Below, piece by piece: positions 14,023 to 26,295 of a stretch of 64,000 bases of DNA (positions within the stretch are counted from its first letter, which is position 1; each line of letters begins with the position of its first letter). The notes below the pieces were generated by a model. That model was not told the DNA's origin and made no database searches. It worked only from the letters and a program-made list of their open reading frames with translations. The stretch lies in the NCBI GenBank assembly GCA_026874595.1, contig CM049308.1, forward strand, positions 11,187,501 through 11,251,500, in the 5' to 3' direction. The DNA comes from Sipunculus nudus. Its lineage: Eukaryota; Annelida; Sipuncula; Golfingiida; Sipunculidae. The position numbers and the translations under genes were made by a program.

Positions 14023-15677
14023 AACATTTAGCCTCCATTCAGGAATGGAGCCTGAACACCTGTGTGTGTGTGTGTGGGTGGGGGGGGGGTTTCCCTCTGA
14101 TTTGACACAACCCCAAACAGGCAGTTTATGCATATTAAAAGGGGGATCTAAGCAATTATCTAATAATGTGTGATAGATGGTGGTTCCCTCATAGATCCCC
14201 ATGACTTCGCCTAAGAATATACTCTCCTAAGCCTTCTCAGCATGCCTTGCCAGGCTGTTAACAAGAGCCAATGGAGGTAACAATTATCTGGTTTTCTTGG
14301 GAGTTAGGGCTAATATTTTTGTACATACTGAACATTACGTTACTTTATATGTCCTTACTGAGTCAATAGGACTGTATTTTGCATAATATGTAGGGGCTGG
14401 TGCATGTCCTCAAGCTGATTGGTATCATTGGTACTTTGGTCAGATCTGACCAAGCTTTAGAGGATAAAGTCTTCATCTCGGGGGCTGTAACGCTTAGAAC
14501 TAGAAAGAACAAATAAGAATTGTTTGTGTTATAGGCCTGTAACTAGTATGACACTGGATAAGGATATATATATATATATATATATATATGTTGACTTGTA
14601 TATAGATCATTTAGATGAAATGTATATAATATACAATTATCATTAGAACAATTGTCTTTGAATTGAGCTAAAAATATCTGTACCTTACGCTCCATAAGCA
14701 GCAGTTATGCTATGCTCAACTATTCTCTACACTATCTGCTGCATTAAACTGCGGAAGCAGTCAGGTTAGGCCACCAGGTGGTGCTGTCTCTGTGGAATTC
14801 CCTCTGCATTATATTTAACCAAACACATAGCAGGTATCACCATGCACAATCAGATGTTCTACGAGGTACCGGTCACTTTACACTGCTGTGTAAAGCGCTT
14901 GGTAGCATAGACTTTTTCCACCCCAATTGGATTACACACGATGCAATTGTCAACTTTCAACACAGTCTCTATACTCACTTGCCTGAGGTCAGTTATCCCC
15001 CACAGCCTGCACAGTTCCTGAACTGCCGTGCAACATGAGCTTGCCTTGGACATAGCTCTGTTTGTTTACTAGCTAAGCCAACCAGATTTTTTTCTACTAG
15101 TTCTGCAGATTTGTTTAAACGCAGAGCCAATAAGACTTTACTTTATCCAGAGCAAATTCACTGGGTGTTGCCAAACCTGAAAAATCCTGCTATTTCTCAC
15201 AGCATGTGAGTGGAAGGTCACCAGGCTTGGGAGGTCACATGCTGTGTTACAGCATATATGTACCTGTATCTAGTTAAATCTCAAGTTCCTTGACCTTTAT
15301 CTAATTACTCAACAAAGATAATGTCCCTGTACCTGAACCTGATCATCTTGATCGGCTAACTGTTCCCTTACTTAGGTAAACTGCTATAATTAAGTAATCT
15401 TCAGTATGAGGAGGGTGTGTGATTGTACAAGGTACAATCTGCCTATGTAAAATATGGGTTACATATTGAAAGGATACAAACCTGACAAGGTGCCAAATGA
15501 TATCCCATTAAGAACAGCATTTTTAAGAGCGAATCAGAATCAATATGCGTCTTTGGACGAAACAATGTAGTCATAAGATTCTTTAAAACTGGGTCTAATA
15601 AAGTGTAGGATAGGATCTGGATAACTATTAAGAATTCACTAATTAAGTAATTGGGTAATAATAATCAGGGGACACCT
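14023..15677. other. Non-coding stretch with simple repeats
   Basis: It contains a (TG)n plus poly-G tract at about 14062-14088 and a (TA)n tract at 14564-14589. The 86-codon frame at 14778-15038 has no recognisable domain. Confidence 0.5.
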
Positions 15678-15686
15678 GTGGGTAGT

Positions 15687-16153
15687 GGCACTCGGTAAAA
15701 CCCGGAATTTCCGAGGATATTCCGAGATCCCTCGGAATAAAAGTTTGAGCCATTTCCCTCGGCAGAGGATCCTTGACAGTAGAAAAAAAGTACCCATACC
15801 TGAAGAATGAACATTTATCTTCCCATTTATTCAGGGTTCCGTTCTAATCCTCGACTTATTAAGGTACAGCGTACGATTTTTTTAACATCTTTTCAAACAG
15901 CCCTGCACGACTGCCATGTTTACTAATATTTTGGAAGCGCCTGGAGAATTCCCGGAGAATTCAGACCCACGGCGACCGGGCCCACTCAAAACCACATAAA
16001 AAACTGCAGCTTTCTCCATTCCTGTTGACAAATTATTTATTACCTGTTGGATTGCATCGTTTATTCGTTTAATTCTTCTATAGCGCTTTAATTACATTAT
16101 GATTTTATATATTAGGTCAATAGATAGTAAATTAATAGTAATAAAATGTACAA

Positions 16154-16213
<60 letters not shown>

Positions 16214-16940
16214 ATATTTAAAATCATTACATGGGTATTTTAAATTCAATATATCATTGTGGTATCAGGTGTATTTCATGAGGCTTAATTTACTTTCAAT
16301 TTGTACATATTTCATTTGATTGTTATGGCTCAGTTGTTAATTAATGATTTTGTTTCCAAATGTGTTCCTTTGTTCATTGGACTAATAAAAAAATAAAATT
16401 TTAATAATGCGAGTGGTAAATGAAGACACTTGTAGACACTGATACTGCTGTAGCCTCCCTGTCCAAATGTCATGCCACTTCCGTTAATTGTAGAATCTCT
16501 CTCCATGCCCTGTCCCTTTCTTTAGTTGTGGCCTTCCACAATATTTCATGATCTTATTATCAGTAAGAGGAGTTTATCTGATAAATCTACAATTCACTCT
16601 CTTTACTGGCCATATCCTTTTAATCCAGGCCTGTCAGCTGTTTATACTCTCCACGAATTCTCATGAAACCACCGGATTTAGGTATGATCTACCATAAACA
16701 AGGCCGTCGTCCCGGGCTGGTCAGATCTGGCTCGGAAAACCGTAGAATACGCCTTTAAAAGTCGAAGATTAGAACGGAACCCTAAAGAAATAGGAAGATA
16801 ATTATTCATTTTATATGTATGTGAACTTTTTTCCTACTTTCAGATATCTTCTGCTGAGGGAAATGGCTCAAACTTTTATTCCGAGGAATCTCGGAATATC
16901 CTCGGAAATTCCGCGGAAATTCCGGGTTTTACCGAGTGCC
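15687..16940. mobile_element. Non-autonomous Mutator-like element with long TIRs
   Basis: Both ends are GGCACTCGGTAAAACCCGG. The inverted repeats run about 180-190 bp (15687-15865 and 16752-16940), with one roughly 11-bp CGCGGAATTTC-type duplication in the right arm. The element is bounded by identical 9-bp direct repeats GTGGGTAGT at 15678-15686 and 16941-16949. Long TIRs plus a 9-bp target duplication fit MULEs; Merlin also makes 8-9 bp duplications but has short TIRs. There is no transposase frame. The interior contains a (TA)n tract at 16155-16211. Confidence 0.82.
16155..16211. repeat. (TA)n microsatellite
   Basis: About 28 uninterrupted TA dinucleotides inside the MULE-like element. 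Confidence 0.95.
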
Positions 16941-16949
16941 GTGGGTAGT

Positions 16950-19035
16950 CAACAGGTTAATGTACAGGAATGTTTAAAGTCAGTCACCTTAGGCTTAGGG
17001 TTTAACACCTGATGAAAATATGTATCAGTCATCTTAAAATTCAATACGACGCAATCAACTTTCATATATACAGGAAAGTGACTAAGTGCTGTAAAATTAT
17101 AATATACCCCATGTTTCTGTAAGAGTTGACACGTTGTTTATGTTTACCTACCGTCAACCTCCTCCGTGCCTTCCGTCAACACTTCACGAGTGAAGTTGGT
17201 GATTTGCCCAGAAAGTGATGACAGACTGTTCCCTATCCAAGAACTCATCTCGAATTAGCTTTGCGTGCCTTAATCTATTGTCTGAGTGGTCTAATTGTTT
17301 TTGTTTACATGCCGGTCGGTCAGTTTTCACTTGTTCGCATGTTTGACAGACAGGTGACTGCCAACTCAACGGCAGACATATTTGGCCCACTACGCATGCC
17401 CCTGGCTGTCTGTGTTCGCCTGAGCAGGGAATCAAGAGGTAGTTCACTCAGGCGGTTCAAATGGCGTCTTTTGCGAACAAATAAACAAATACACTTTAAG
17501 TGATAAATTAATATACATGAGGTTTCACTGAGTTTCTACGACTAATTTAAGGAACAAATTTTGATTCTTTGATTCTCCTCTTTATCCAAACACTTTACTT
17601 TTTATCTGAAAGAATAAAACTTACCCCCCCCCCCCCCGCAGCCCCCGGAGCGACGGCCCTGAAGGATTAAACTTATTCGAGGATTGTTAAAATATTAAAG
17701 CTAGGACAGAAAGACATGAATAGCTGTGTCATTTTATCCTTATGCAGATTTTAAAAAAATGGACCATCAAAGTTATTCCAGAAGATCCAGTAGGCCCAAA
17801 AATTAGGTTGTTAGGCCTACTAAAAGGAAAATTTGCAAAACTAAAAAAGTCAATTCCTATATAAATATATCCCGGGTCATTTCCCCAGCTTTCTTGTAAA
17901 AATGGTAACCCAAATCGATGTTATAATGTTGCTTTACACTGGATTTTCCATTTTCAATTTCAAGCTCTTTAATTACACTTAGATACATATAGGCCTATGG
18001 CCTTAATTTCCATTGCCTTCCCAAATTGCCGCCTTAATGTCACGTGCCCCTGGTCAGCCAATCTTTATTTCTATAGCTCAATATTCATATACATGTAATA
18101 TTATCTGCATATGCTGCATCCATAATCGAATTATTGCATGGGGGGGGGGGTAATGTCGAGGGTGTGCAGGCCTATCGGCAAAAGGGCTGGGGTCTAGGAG
18201 GGGGTGTACCCTTCGTGTGGTTTTCAAAACTTTACAATTTTCATGTAAAACATGAGCGATTTGAAGCAATTTCAGTCTTTCGGTATCAAATAACTTGGAA
18301 TATTCTCACTTCAGAAAATAAATTCAATTAAAATTCATTGCCCTCAAAATTCTAGAGAGATTGGCTATTGCCCTCTGTATATCCCCATGGATCTATATCA
18401 CTATTTTGAGGTACAAACTGGCTATATATACACATCATATTATCAGTCATTTTGCTATTGATATTTGAGGAATTTTTACAAAACTGTGACACATATTTGT
18501 TTATGACTGTTATTTTTTAGAAATTGCAGCCCATTTTGATGCAAAAATGATTTTAAATTATTAACAACATGGGGGGGGGGGGGGCGTATAACATGGTATC
18601 CCCCCCCCCCCCAACGGACATCAGACACCAAATTGTACCCGGAGGGGAGGGGGCAGGTTGTTTGGCAACGCGCTCAGCATATGATGCATACACGCTTCTT
18701 TGACAAATAAAATAGTTATGCTGAATTGTTAAAAAAACATTCTTTATTTGTAAAGTGATGCATGTAGGCCTATTCATAAAACTTTGCAAGTAGGACTAAA
18801 GTTACTCCAGTCATTCCTAGAATAGAAGACGGAGAGATTTATAAAGTATTTAAAAGTAACAACAATTATCAACAAGTTTGATTGCAATGTACCTTTGTTC
18901 TTTGTGAAATGTTGACCAAGGATAATCACAGCAAGGATTCAGCCTACCATATAATATACGTAAAGTCAGATTTCCCATGAGGAATGAATGTGAAGGGGAT
19001 TGAGTAGCGCCATATCGGTCCTCTGACATTACGAC
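16950..19035. other. Unassigned stretch with homopolymer G/C tracts
   Basis: It contains poly-C at about 17624-17637, poly-G at 18139-18150, poly-G at 18571-18583 and poly-C at 18600-18612. The last two are inverted neighbours that could pair. The sequence at 17100-17470 is richer in CpG than its surroundings. Short frames on both strands show no recognisable domain. Confidence 0.5.
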
Positions 19036-20105
19036 CAGATTACTGGCGCCAGAGTGTCATAATATTACATGCATCGAAATCTGAGAAACGCATTATAAAA
19101 GGCCCCATGAGGATGCAAATATACTCGTCATTTTTTACGCCGCCTCATGGCCTACAGGTACACTGTCAGTAGACATAAACCAGACTAATCGTCAGCAGAT
19201 TTAGTGTACTTTCTAACAACACCAACCATGAGCGAGAAAAGTTCCGTTTTGACATAGCATATTGGCAAACCCCTCCGCATGTTTGTTAAATTTCTGACCG
19301 CATGGATACAGGCATAGCTCGCAAGGGTTAGTGGATCCGCCAACTTGTACGCGATACAGGGTATCACTCGTTACCATAGAGACGGTATATCAGTTTGGGT
19401 CATGAGTTCACATGTATTCTTTAGTATTAGTTCATCATTTGTAGCATAATGTTAAAGGTGCCCAATCACCTACCTTTTGAAAAAGAATTTATGTCATTTC
19501 TGGCTTCCTTGTGTGTATATTAATGATCTAAGGGAAATGATGGTTGTGGGAAGTTCTAATAAGGCCTTCGTGAAAGACGTATGAACTTGTTTATCAACAA
19601 CATGTTTGTAAACACAGCAATGTTGAAAAACGGGAAAAACATGTAACCTAAAGTGGTAGGTTGCATATATGCGGAGGTAGTAAGGTCATCTTTTGCAAAG
19701 CTCTGGCTTATCTGACTTGCTACCAGATGCCCTTGTTGAATTTGTTTTGATTATTTTGGCGGGTCCCCACATATTTTAAACACGTTGATATAAACAAAAC
19801 AAGCGGCCTGTGTGCGGTGATATCCACGTTTTCTGGTCTATTTTTATAAAATCTCCAAGGAATTACCTTTAGTTTATAAAGGTCAGATTAGGCCCGTTTA
19901 AGATTATGGACTGTTTAATTACCACAATATGAATGCAATATGATGGAATACCACTGCGATGCATTTCTCAATATTGCTTGTATCACGATTCAGGTAGGCT
20001 ATTACCAGCCCAATTATCATTCCCATAGGGACTGAGAGAAGCAAAGTTTATCATGATTCACCGGGTTATCCTTTGTGATATCTTTGATGAAGATGAATAA
20101 AACAC
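19036..20105. repeat. Dispersed repeat, copy 1 (related to 59085-59670)
   Basis: Segments 19036-19450 and 19910-20105 are clearly similar to 59085-59480 and 59487-59670. They share ACATAAACCAGAC, TTTTGACA-AGCATATT, GCATGTTT-TT-AATTTCTGAC and TTACCATAGAGAC. The 19453-19905 part has no counterpart in the second copy and starts at GGTGCCCAATCACCTACC, so it is probably a later insertion of about 450 bp. No coding capacity was seen. Confidence 0.6.
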
Positions 20106-20722
20106 GTAATTCACATTGGTGCACAATCGTCTGCCTTTACGCGAAAATGCAGTTATGAAAAAACTTCGCTTCTGCAAAGCGCTAAAAGGCAACGGGATGT
20201 CTATGAAATTAATCTTAGGGGAAAGTAAGATCTATGTAAACAGCTTCTACCTGCAATAACCAACACAATGATAAACTGAAGAAAGCTTAAAACACTGTTT
20301 AAAGTATATTGAGTCTTTCCTATCTAAGATTTTTGTGTGAATATATGCAAATGACATATCAGGGACTAGTTTATGTCTAATATCTACATTGAATGACTAT
20401 GTTCACTATTTCTAACACCTCAAGGGCGACAAATCTTGCAAAAAGATAATATCGTTGTAGATAAGAATATAGGATAGGTAAGGTGTGGCCGAACCTTGAC
20501 CAAAAGAAAGCGAAGTCTCTCCCAGCCTCTCCAAGAGAAGTGACTGCAGCAGAGTGTCCGTCCGGCTTGCTTAATTCTAAGTAGACTATGGCCTATACTT
20601 GTATATGCGGCGTTTTCCTATATACAACTGTTCCCAAAGCAGCATTTACACATAGCGTCCTTCAGGAATGAGCTTGCTATGTCATGGCGCGTTCAAGTAA
20701 CTGTAGGTATAAAGTTTTCATT

Positions 20723-20781
<59 letters not shown>

Positions 20782-23700
20782 TGCTGTATGAATGCGTCTG
20801 TGCAGTATGTATGGGTAATGCAACTAGAAAACGGATGCCTGCATATGATTCCATTTATATGTATGTTTATGCGGTACGAATACGGTTAATACTATAGAGC
20901 TACATGAGTAGAGAAATCATCTGCAAGAGGAATACCCTATCACCGACTTCAAAAGTTCACAATTTCCCCGTTCGTTACGATGCGTATACGTTTTAAATCG
21001 CTACCCTGAGCGATCGAAATGTGCTGCATACGTATTTACGTATACGTACTGCATACATATGGAATGTTACTTTAACTGGGCGAGACAGTCTGGTTATACA
21101 TGTGTTTCCTGGTATCTATAGCTTAAGACAAGAGAAGCTTTCACTCCGGATGATAGAACTCGTTAGTCTTGGCGGGCTGTTTTCCTTTGGGGGGGGGGGG
21201 GGGATAAAGTCACACCAGTGGGGATGTGAACTCCAAGGTTCTTTTCAGTCAGTCAAAATAACATGTAGACCAGACATTAACACACTCAAAAATGACTCGA
21301 ACACCGTTGTAAGATAACAAAAAAAAATATCATAATAAATAATAGGTTACTTTCAGATCGGGGGGGGGGGGGGGGGGGAGGTGACGGAGTGCCGTCAACA
21401 TAAATAACGCAGTAATCACAATTTTTCCATGTCCATGAATTAATCTGCATAACACGGTCACTGTTCTAAATGTTCCAGGTCACATGACTTCTCGCTCTCA
21501 TGTGACGTCTAGACGTTCCACTAGTCCCTAGCGCAGTACGGAGGACAGTCAAATCCCAGCGTAATACAGATTGACACGGAAAACACCTGGTTCTCACTGC
21601 TGTATAACTGTTCACCGTCTATAAATCACTATTCGCGTGTCGCACACTGAATGTTCTTGTAGAGCCCTGGATAGACGACTCTCACAGCTGTACTTTACTG
21701 GAGTCCTCCAGTCTCAGGTTACCAAAGATACGCACTCTCGCAGCGAAATTCAGCACAATCACGGTTTCGCGTCAAGAAAAAGTCTCCTGCCTGTTTCTGG
21801 AAGCACGCACCACTCGTAAATCACAAGAATGCCAGTCCTTCGGCAAGTAATACTACTGTCTCTGAAATGTTTTACAGAGGATCACCCAGGTGGCATCCCT
21901 CAGACGTAGACTGTCACTATACACAGACGCGATCTCTCAACTGTATACACAGAAGACAGCAAGACAGCCAGGTGGACTGCTGAAGCCCTCAGGCGACGCT
22001 ACCCATACGTAGCGCTCCAGCTCTTCTGAAGTTGTACTTTGTTTCACGTCTTATTAGAGACTCCTGACGTCACAACTCCCGCTAATCTCTCCGCCAATCA
22101 ACCATTCCATCCACGATGTCCGTTGTCATTACACATCAAACCTAACGCGGACACGCCTCCGGCGACGATTTCGTGGGAAAGCTACCCTAAGCAAGTTCAA
22201 AGTTAAGATGTCGTGTACTAGACACAATTTCTATGGAGACCGTCATACTAGATCGGTCCGCACTTATTTATGCTACATAGAAAGAAAAATCAAAGGATGT
22301 AGGTGGCACCTACAATTACTATATTGCTTTGAAATTTACGTTAAATAAAAAAGTGTTCTTCCTAACTGGGTTTTCTCACGCTAATGGCTAAACATGATAC
22401 TCAATAAAATAAAAAAAAAACTTGCAAAACACTTATCTGGTCATACTCCCTATACCTAAATATACAAAGTCACAGTCTGGTGACAATAGAAAACTTATTA
22501 TAAAATCTTAAGTACCGGACTTGCTGTGCAGAATTGGAGCTGGAGACCCTGGGCCCATGGACTTCCAAACCCAAAACGACCATGCTCAAGCTATGCACCA
22601 ATTGCTGCTCATCAGCTCAGCTTCTAGAAAGACAAAGGAAAAGGGATTGAGTGTATCCCCGGAGTATATCCCTCTTTTTTGCATCAATATCTCGGCCTCC
22701 TCCACTTTTAAGCTCCGGCCGCTCAGGGTTGATCAGCCCTCCGCCGCCAATATACCAACCCGCAAGGACCAGTCTTCTCTAGCGGGTAACCTGAGAAATA
22801 GTCCCAGTGTTTGAGAAGCATATCGTTAACCCTGTTAACCGTGCAAACAACTGAAAACACGAAAACACATAGCTCTTTCATTCCTAAACATGAATATATG
22901 AAATATGCTCCATTGACTGACGGCCAACATGAATCCTTGACCTATATACACACATCAGTAAGCAACCTAGAGCCCCAAGGACGTAGACTTAACAGCTATT
23001 CAGGAGCCAGACTTCCAGAGAATGGAACTCTTAAAGAATAACACCACATCTTTGATTTCTTTTGACAACAGAAGAACACTGAGGAGAACGGAGAGCTCGG
23101 AGTCCGGTTCGCCATACAGAGCACACCCTTCGCATGGTCGATGCTCAATTATTTACCACGGAGTGAATCTGCAGTCAACATCCCTCCACGATAGGAGGCC
23201 AGTAATCTTTGTCTTACACCTACACTCTACACAGCAGTTGAAATAAAGAATCACCTACGAGTCACTCGACGCTGGAATCAGGATCATCCAAAAGTCTGGG
23301 TACTTTCAGGGTAATCATTCTGACTGATTTAAAAGCAAGTCATTTCCCGGCACTATGGCACAGGGAAGGTTCAAGAAAAAGGACATGGGCTCCCGCATTT
23401 GTGCTGCCCCCATGTATCACCAACAACTTCTTCCAGAAAAAGAGTGCTACATTGTACACTGAAGACACCTCATGTCAAAACACTGGCAACGACTGGTTTC
23501 TTTCATTGCTTCTTTAAACATTCTTTGATTGTGTCTAGAGTGAAGTACGGGCAAAGAAGCTTTAGCGTAAAGTGACGAGGGACTAACCAAAATCAACACC
23601 AACAAGCTAGCGAACCCTTAGAAGTAAGAACAATACTCATTGTGGATCTACTAAACCAGACTTTTCCCCTACCAAAGCTCTCCACCTACTCTATATCTGC

Positions 23701-24354
23701 AAGGCAACAGTAAAAAGAGACAGGAAGGTGTGAAAGAAGGACGTTTTGAGTTAACCATCATTTAGGTATGGAAAGCAATTAAAATCTAGTAACAAACGAG
23801 GGTCAGAATAATCAACAACAAGCACGACCACAGTTGGAGCAAACTGCCCGAGTACTGAGATCCGCAGACTCAGTAATGCAACAGAGCGCAGGGTTAGGAC
23901 GTCGAGGTCGCCTCGCTTACCTGTACCAGAGAAGGAATTGAGCAATGGAAATTGATGGTCCCAGCCATGACAAGCGAGGTTGTCAGATCAGACCTCAACC
24001 AGATGTGTCATAGAAACTCCCATTAGTCAACCACTGTACTCATGATTAAAAAAAACTTAAAATTTGTGACCGAGAACTTTGTTATGAATGGTTCCAAACC
24101 TTGTCGGACCACTCCACCTGTAATGGCTGGGACCACTGATTTCCGCGGCTTCATTCCTCGCATTAAACAGCTAATTATTCACGGTATTACTGTGAGTTAA
24201 TTCTGTGCTTATCAAAACTTTTGTAATAAAATCTATTTGCTTGAAACAGCTTAGTTCGTACCAATTCGATGAACAATTGGGATCATATTTCCCTGGAAGA
24301 CACTGAATGCCTCCTGTCCTCCACACCTTAAGTCTTCTTTTTTTTTCTTTTCGA
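20106..24354. other. CpG-richer unassigned block
   Basis: It contains a (TA)n microsatellite at 20725-20778, poly-G tracts at 21189-21203 and 21360-21379, and a stretch from about 21480 to 23250 with visibly more CpG than the rest of the window, including a CCAAT-type box (GCCAATCAACC) near 22092-22102. Several short plus-strand frames lie close together at 22521-23246 without recognisable domains. It could be a promoter or 5' exon of an unrecognised gene, or decayed transposon coding sequence; I cannot decide. Confidence 0.4.
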
Positions 24355-25640
24355 TCACTCATGTTGAAATGCCAGTCTCTTTGACGAATGTTGCCGTGCG
24401 TTGAAGATCCTTCCGATTGACGTAGAGTTTTCTTCCCAAAAATGTTGCCTAAGATCCTTGTATGAGGAGCATTCTTGCAGCAAACGCGGTGTTGTCGTGC
24501 TGCTGGTCTTGTAGGGGCAAAAGTAGGACTTGCCGATCAGGAGCTATGTGAATAGGTAATAGTTTATACGGTTGTTGTTTGTGCGCAGTCTAGATATATA
24601 ATCACCTGCTCAGATTTGGTAAGCAGATAGAAAGGATCCACTATGTTGTATTTGGGGTACTCCTGTATCCATTTACTGTGCTGCCTGACATTGGTAATTG
24701 TTTTTATTCAATTTTATACAAATTGTCTTCCTGTTGTTTAGTTGTTCCACCCTTGGCTAGACTGCTATATTATTACCAATTACTTTGCAATGCGATGGTA
24801 TGCACTGCACAGTGACTCTGGCGAGTATGCCTAAGAACGCAAGAGTAGAAATCAGGTCATCCAATTCTTCATCCCTTGCAAGTCTGGAGGCTCAGGACGG
24901 ACAGGGCATCTTTCAGGAACACTACATTGTTGGGCCTGTTTCGGCTATGTTTAACATGGACTGTACCTGTCTTAATGGCCACTACTTTTGGTTTGAATTT
25001 TGTAGAATAACAGTCGGCAGCGAGGGAGAACCTTACTTCTCTTCCTCCTGGGTACTTAATGTAGATTCCGGCGGCCTCATTTCTGAGCTGACTGCCTGTT
25101 CAGCGTAGCTATCTGTGTACACATGGGTCCAGCTATCTTGCGGGAAGTTGTTGCAGATGTGCTCCATGGTGTAAGACTTCTTTTTTCAGTACTGCCCCGA
25201 GTCTTTTTTTTTGCCAACATCGGAGATGCCACAATGAATCAGGGGAGAAATCATTCCACTGCAAGCAGGGTTCCCAGGTGCGTCTGGGATCACAACAGGG
25301 TCTTGATCCACAGGCTCTTGCTGTTTTTTTTTTTTTTTTCGAGAATCCTTTATTGGTTTTAAGCCTCCCCCTTTCAGTCTTCCCCTTTTTGGCTGTGACA
25401 TTGTATCCCTCATTCGGTGTCCTGCGAGTCTTCTGAACCTTGCACAAGAAGTTTGGTGTTTATGGTCCGCAAGCGATTCAAGCCCTGTGATGGTCTCCAG
25501 TTCTTTTATTTGTGTTATTTCCATGGCTCCAGTAATGAGTCTGTATGTTTGATTCTGTACCCTATTAATGTTATACGTTACACCAGTGCGTTCTGCTGAA
25601 TCACAGCAAGTCTTGTACAACACGTTGATGGCAAGAAATG
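24355..25640 (-). pseudogene. Decayed LINE 3' part with RNase H-like remains (Jockey-type)
   Basis: On the minus strand, broken by frameshifts and stops, I can read NRVQNQTYRLITGAMEITQI (about 25565-25500), then SWTHVYTD and AEQAV, GIYIKYPGGREVRFSLA, DALSVLSLQ, CIPSHCKVIG, RLRTNNNRINY, and YKDLRQHFW. In that order these match the end of the reverse-transcriptase region, an RNase H domain (YTD and PSHC motifs) and the C-terminal tail of Jockey-like LINEs. An A-run in the gene sense (25321-25340) and an unrelated stretch interrupt it. This is an inactive relic; the 107-codon plus-strand frame over it is antisense. Confidence 0.75.
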
Positions 25641-25960
25641 AAACTCAAGAGTTTCAATCTTCATTGCCCTTGTACAACGCATTCTTGACATACCATGGCA
25701 GCCAGAAAGCCAAACTTGGAGGTGCTTGATAGGGCTCGCTCACCATTAAGCATGTTGTGCCAGAGGGGTCTCCAGTGGCTTGGCTACGTTCACCGATGGG
25801 GGACTACCGAATCCCAGAAGTAATGTTGGCAGAAGGATGAGGAGAGCAGAGAGAAATCACTTGACCCCTTATGATGATCCTCAAAGACTGACTGACCGAC
25901 CACGCCACTACCTTTGTCTCCTGAGGCAGAAGGACCAGAACGTTGTGCCATTCCGGCTCT
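25641..25960 (+). pseudogene. Decayed LINE reverse-transcriptase C-terminus, opposite strand
   Basis: Reading plus-strand frames gives WQEMKLKSFNLH, then KPNLEVLDRARSPLSMLCQR and GLQWLGYVHRWGT. This resembles the widespread LINE tail motif NLEVLERA-(I)PSMYTLL-QRRLRWLGHV-RM. The match decays after about 25830. Together with the minus-strand relic it makes a head-to-head pair of LINE fragments. Confidence 0.6.
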
Positions 25961-26295
25961 CCTCCCCCTATGGCTTATAGTTTCGAGTATAGGCTTAATT
26001 TTCAACTAGGGCTCAACCAAGACCGCGGCATTCCCTGCTCTCTGCTAGGCTCCAAGGGTCTAATAATATTAGACAGTAGCAAAGAAGCCCCTTTCACCCT
26101 GCTAACACAAGTGTTCTTCCTGTTCAAATCTTTACTCCACAAAAACATGTTTAAAGACAATTTCAAACTGTATGTTGAATTCGGGATTCAAAGATCCCAT
26201 GGTTTCAAAACGTGCACTGTTAAAAGACTTCCGGATGGATGACGGACAAAGAACCAGCCCTAAAGCTCAGATGACTTACAGTCAGCCGATTTATA
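25961..26295 (+). mobile_element. 3' end fragment of a GCTCAGCTGAC hairpin-ended element
   Basis: GATGGATGACGGACAAAG, then AAGCTCAGATGACTTACAG and TCAGCCGATTTA at about 26235-26295 match the right end of the family, with decay in the last arm. The upstream extent is not defined. Confidence 0.45.

Noticed and set aside
13726-14202. 158-codon minus-strand frame
   Set aside because: It runs through the GTACC-rich repeat and a TG/poly-G microsatellite. Overlapping frames are equally open.
14778-15038. 86-codon plus-strand frame as a possible small gene
   Set aside because: It has no recognisable domain, no splice or promoter context, and an overlapping antisense frame of similar length.
24785-25108. 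107-codon plus-strand open frame
   Set aside because: It is antisense to the RNase H remains of the decayed LINE and has no motif of its own.
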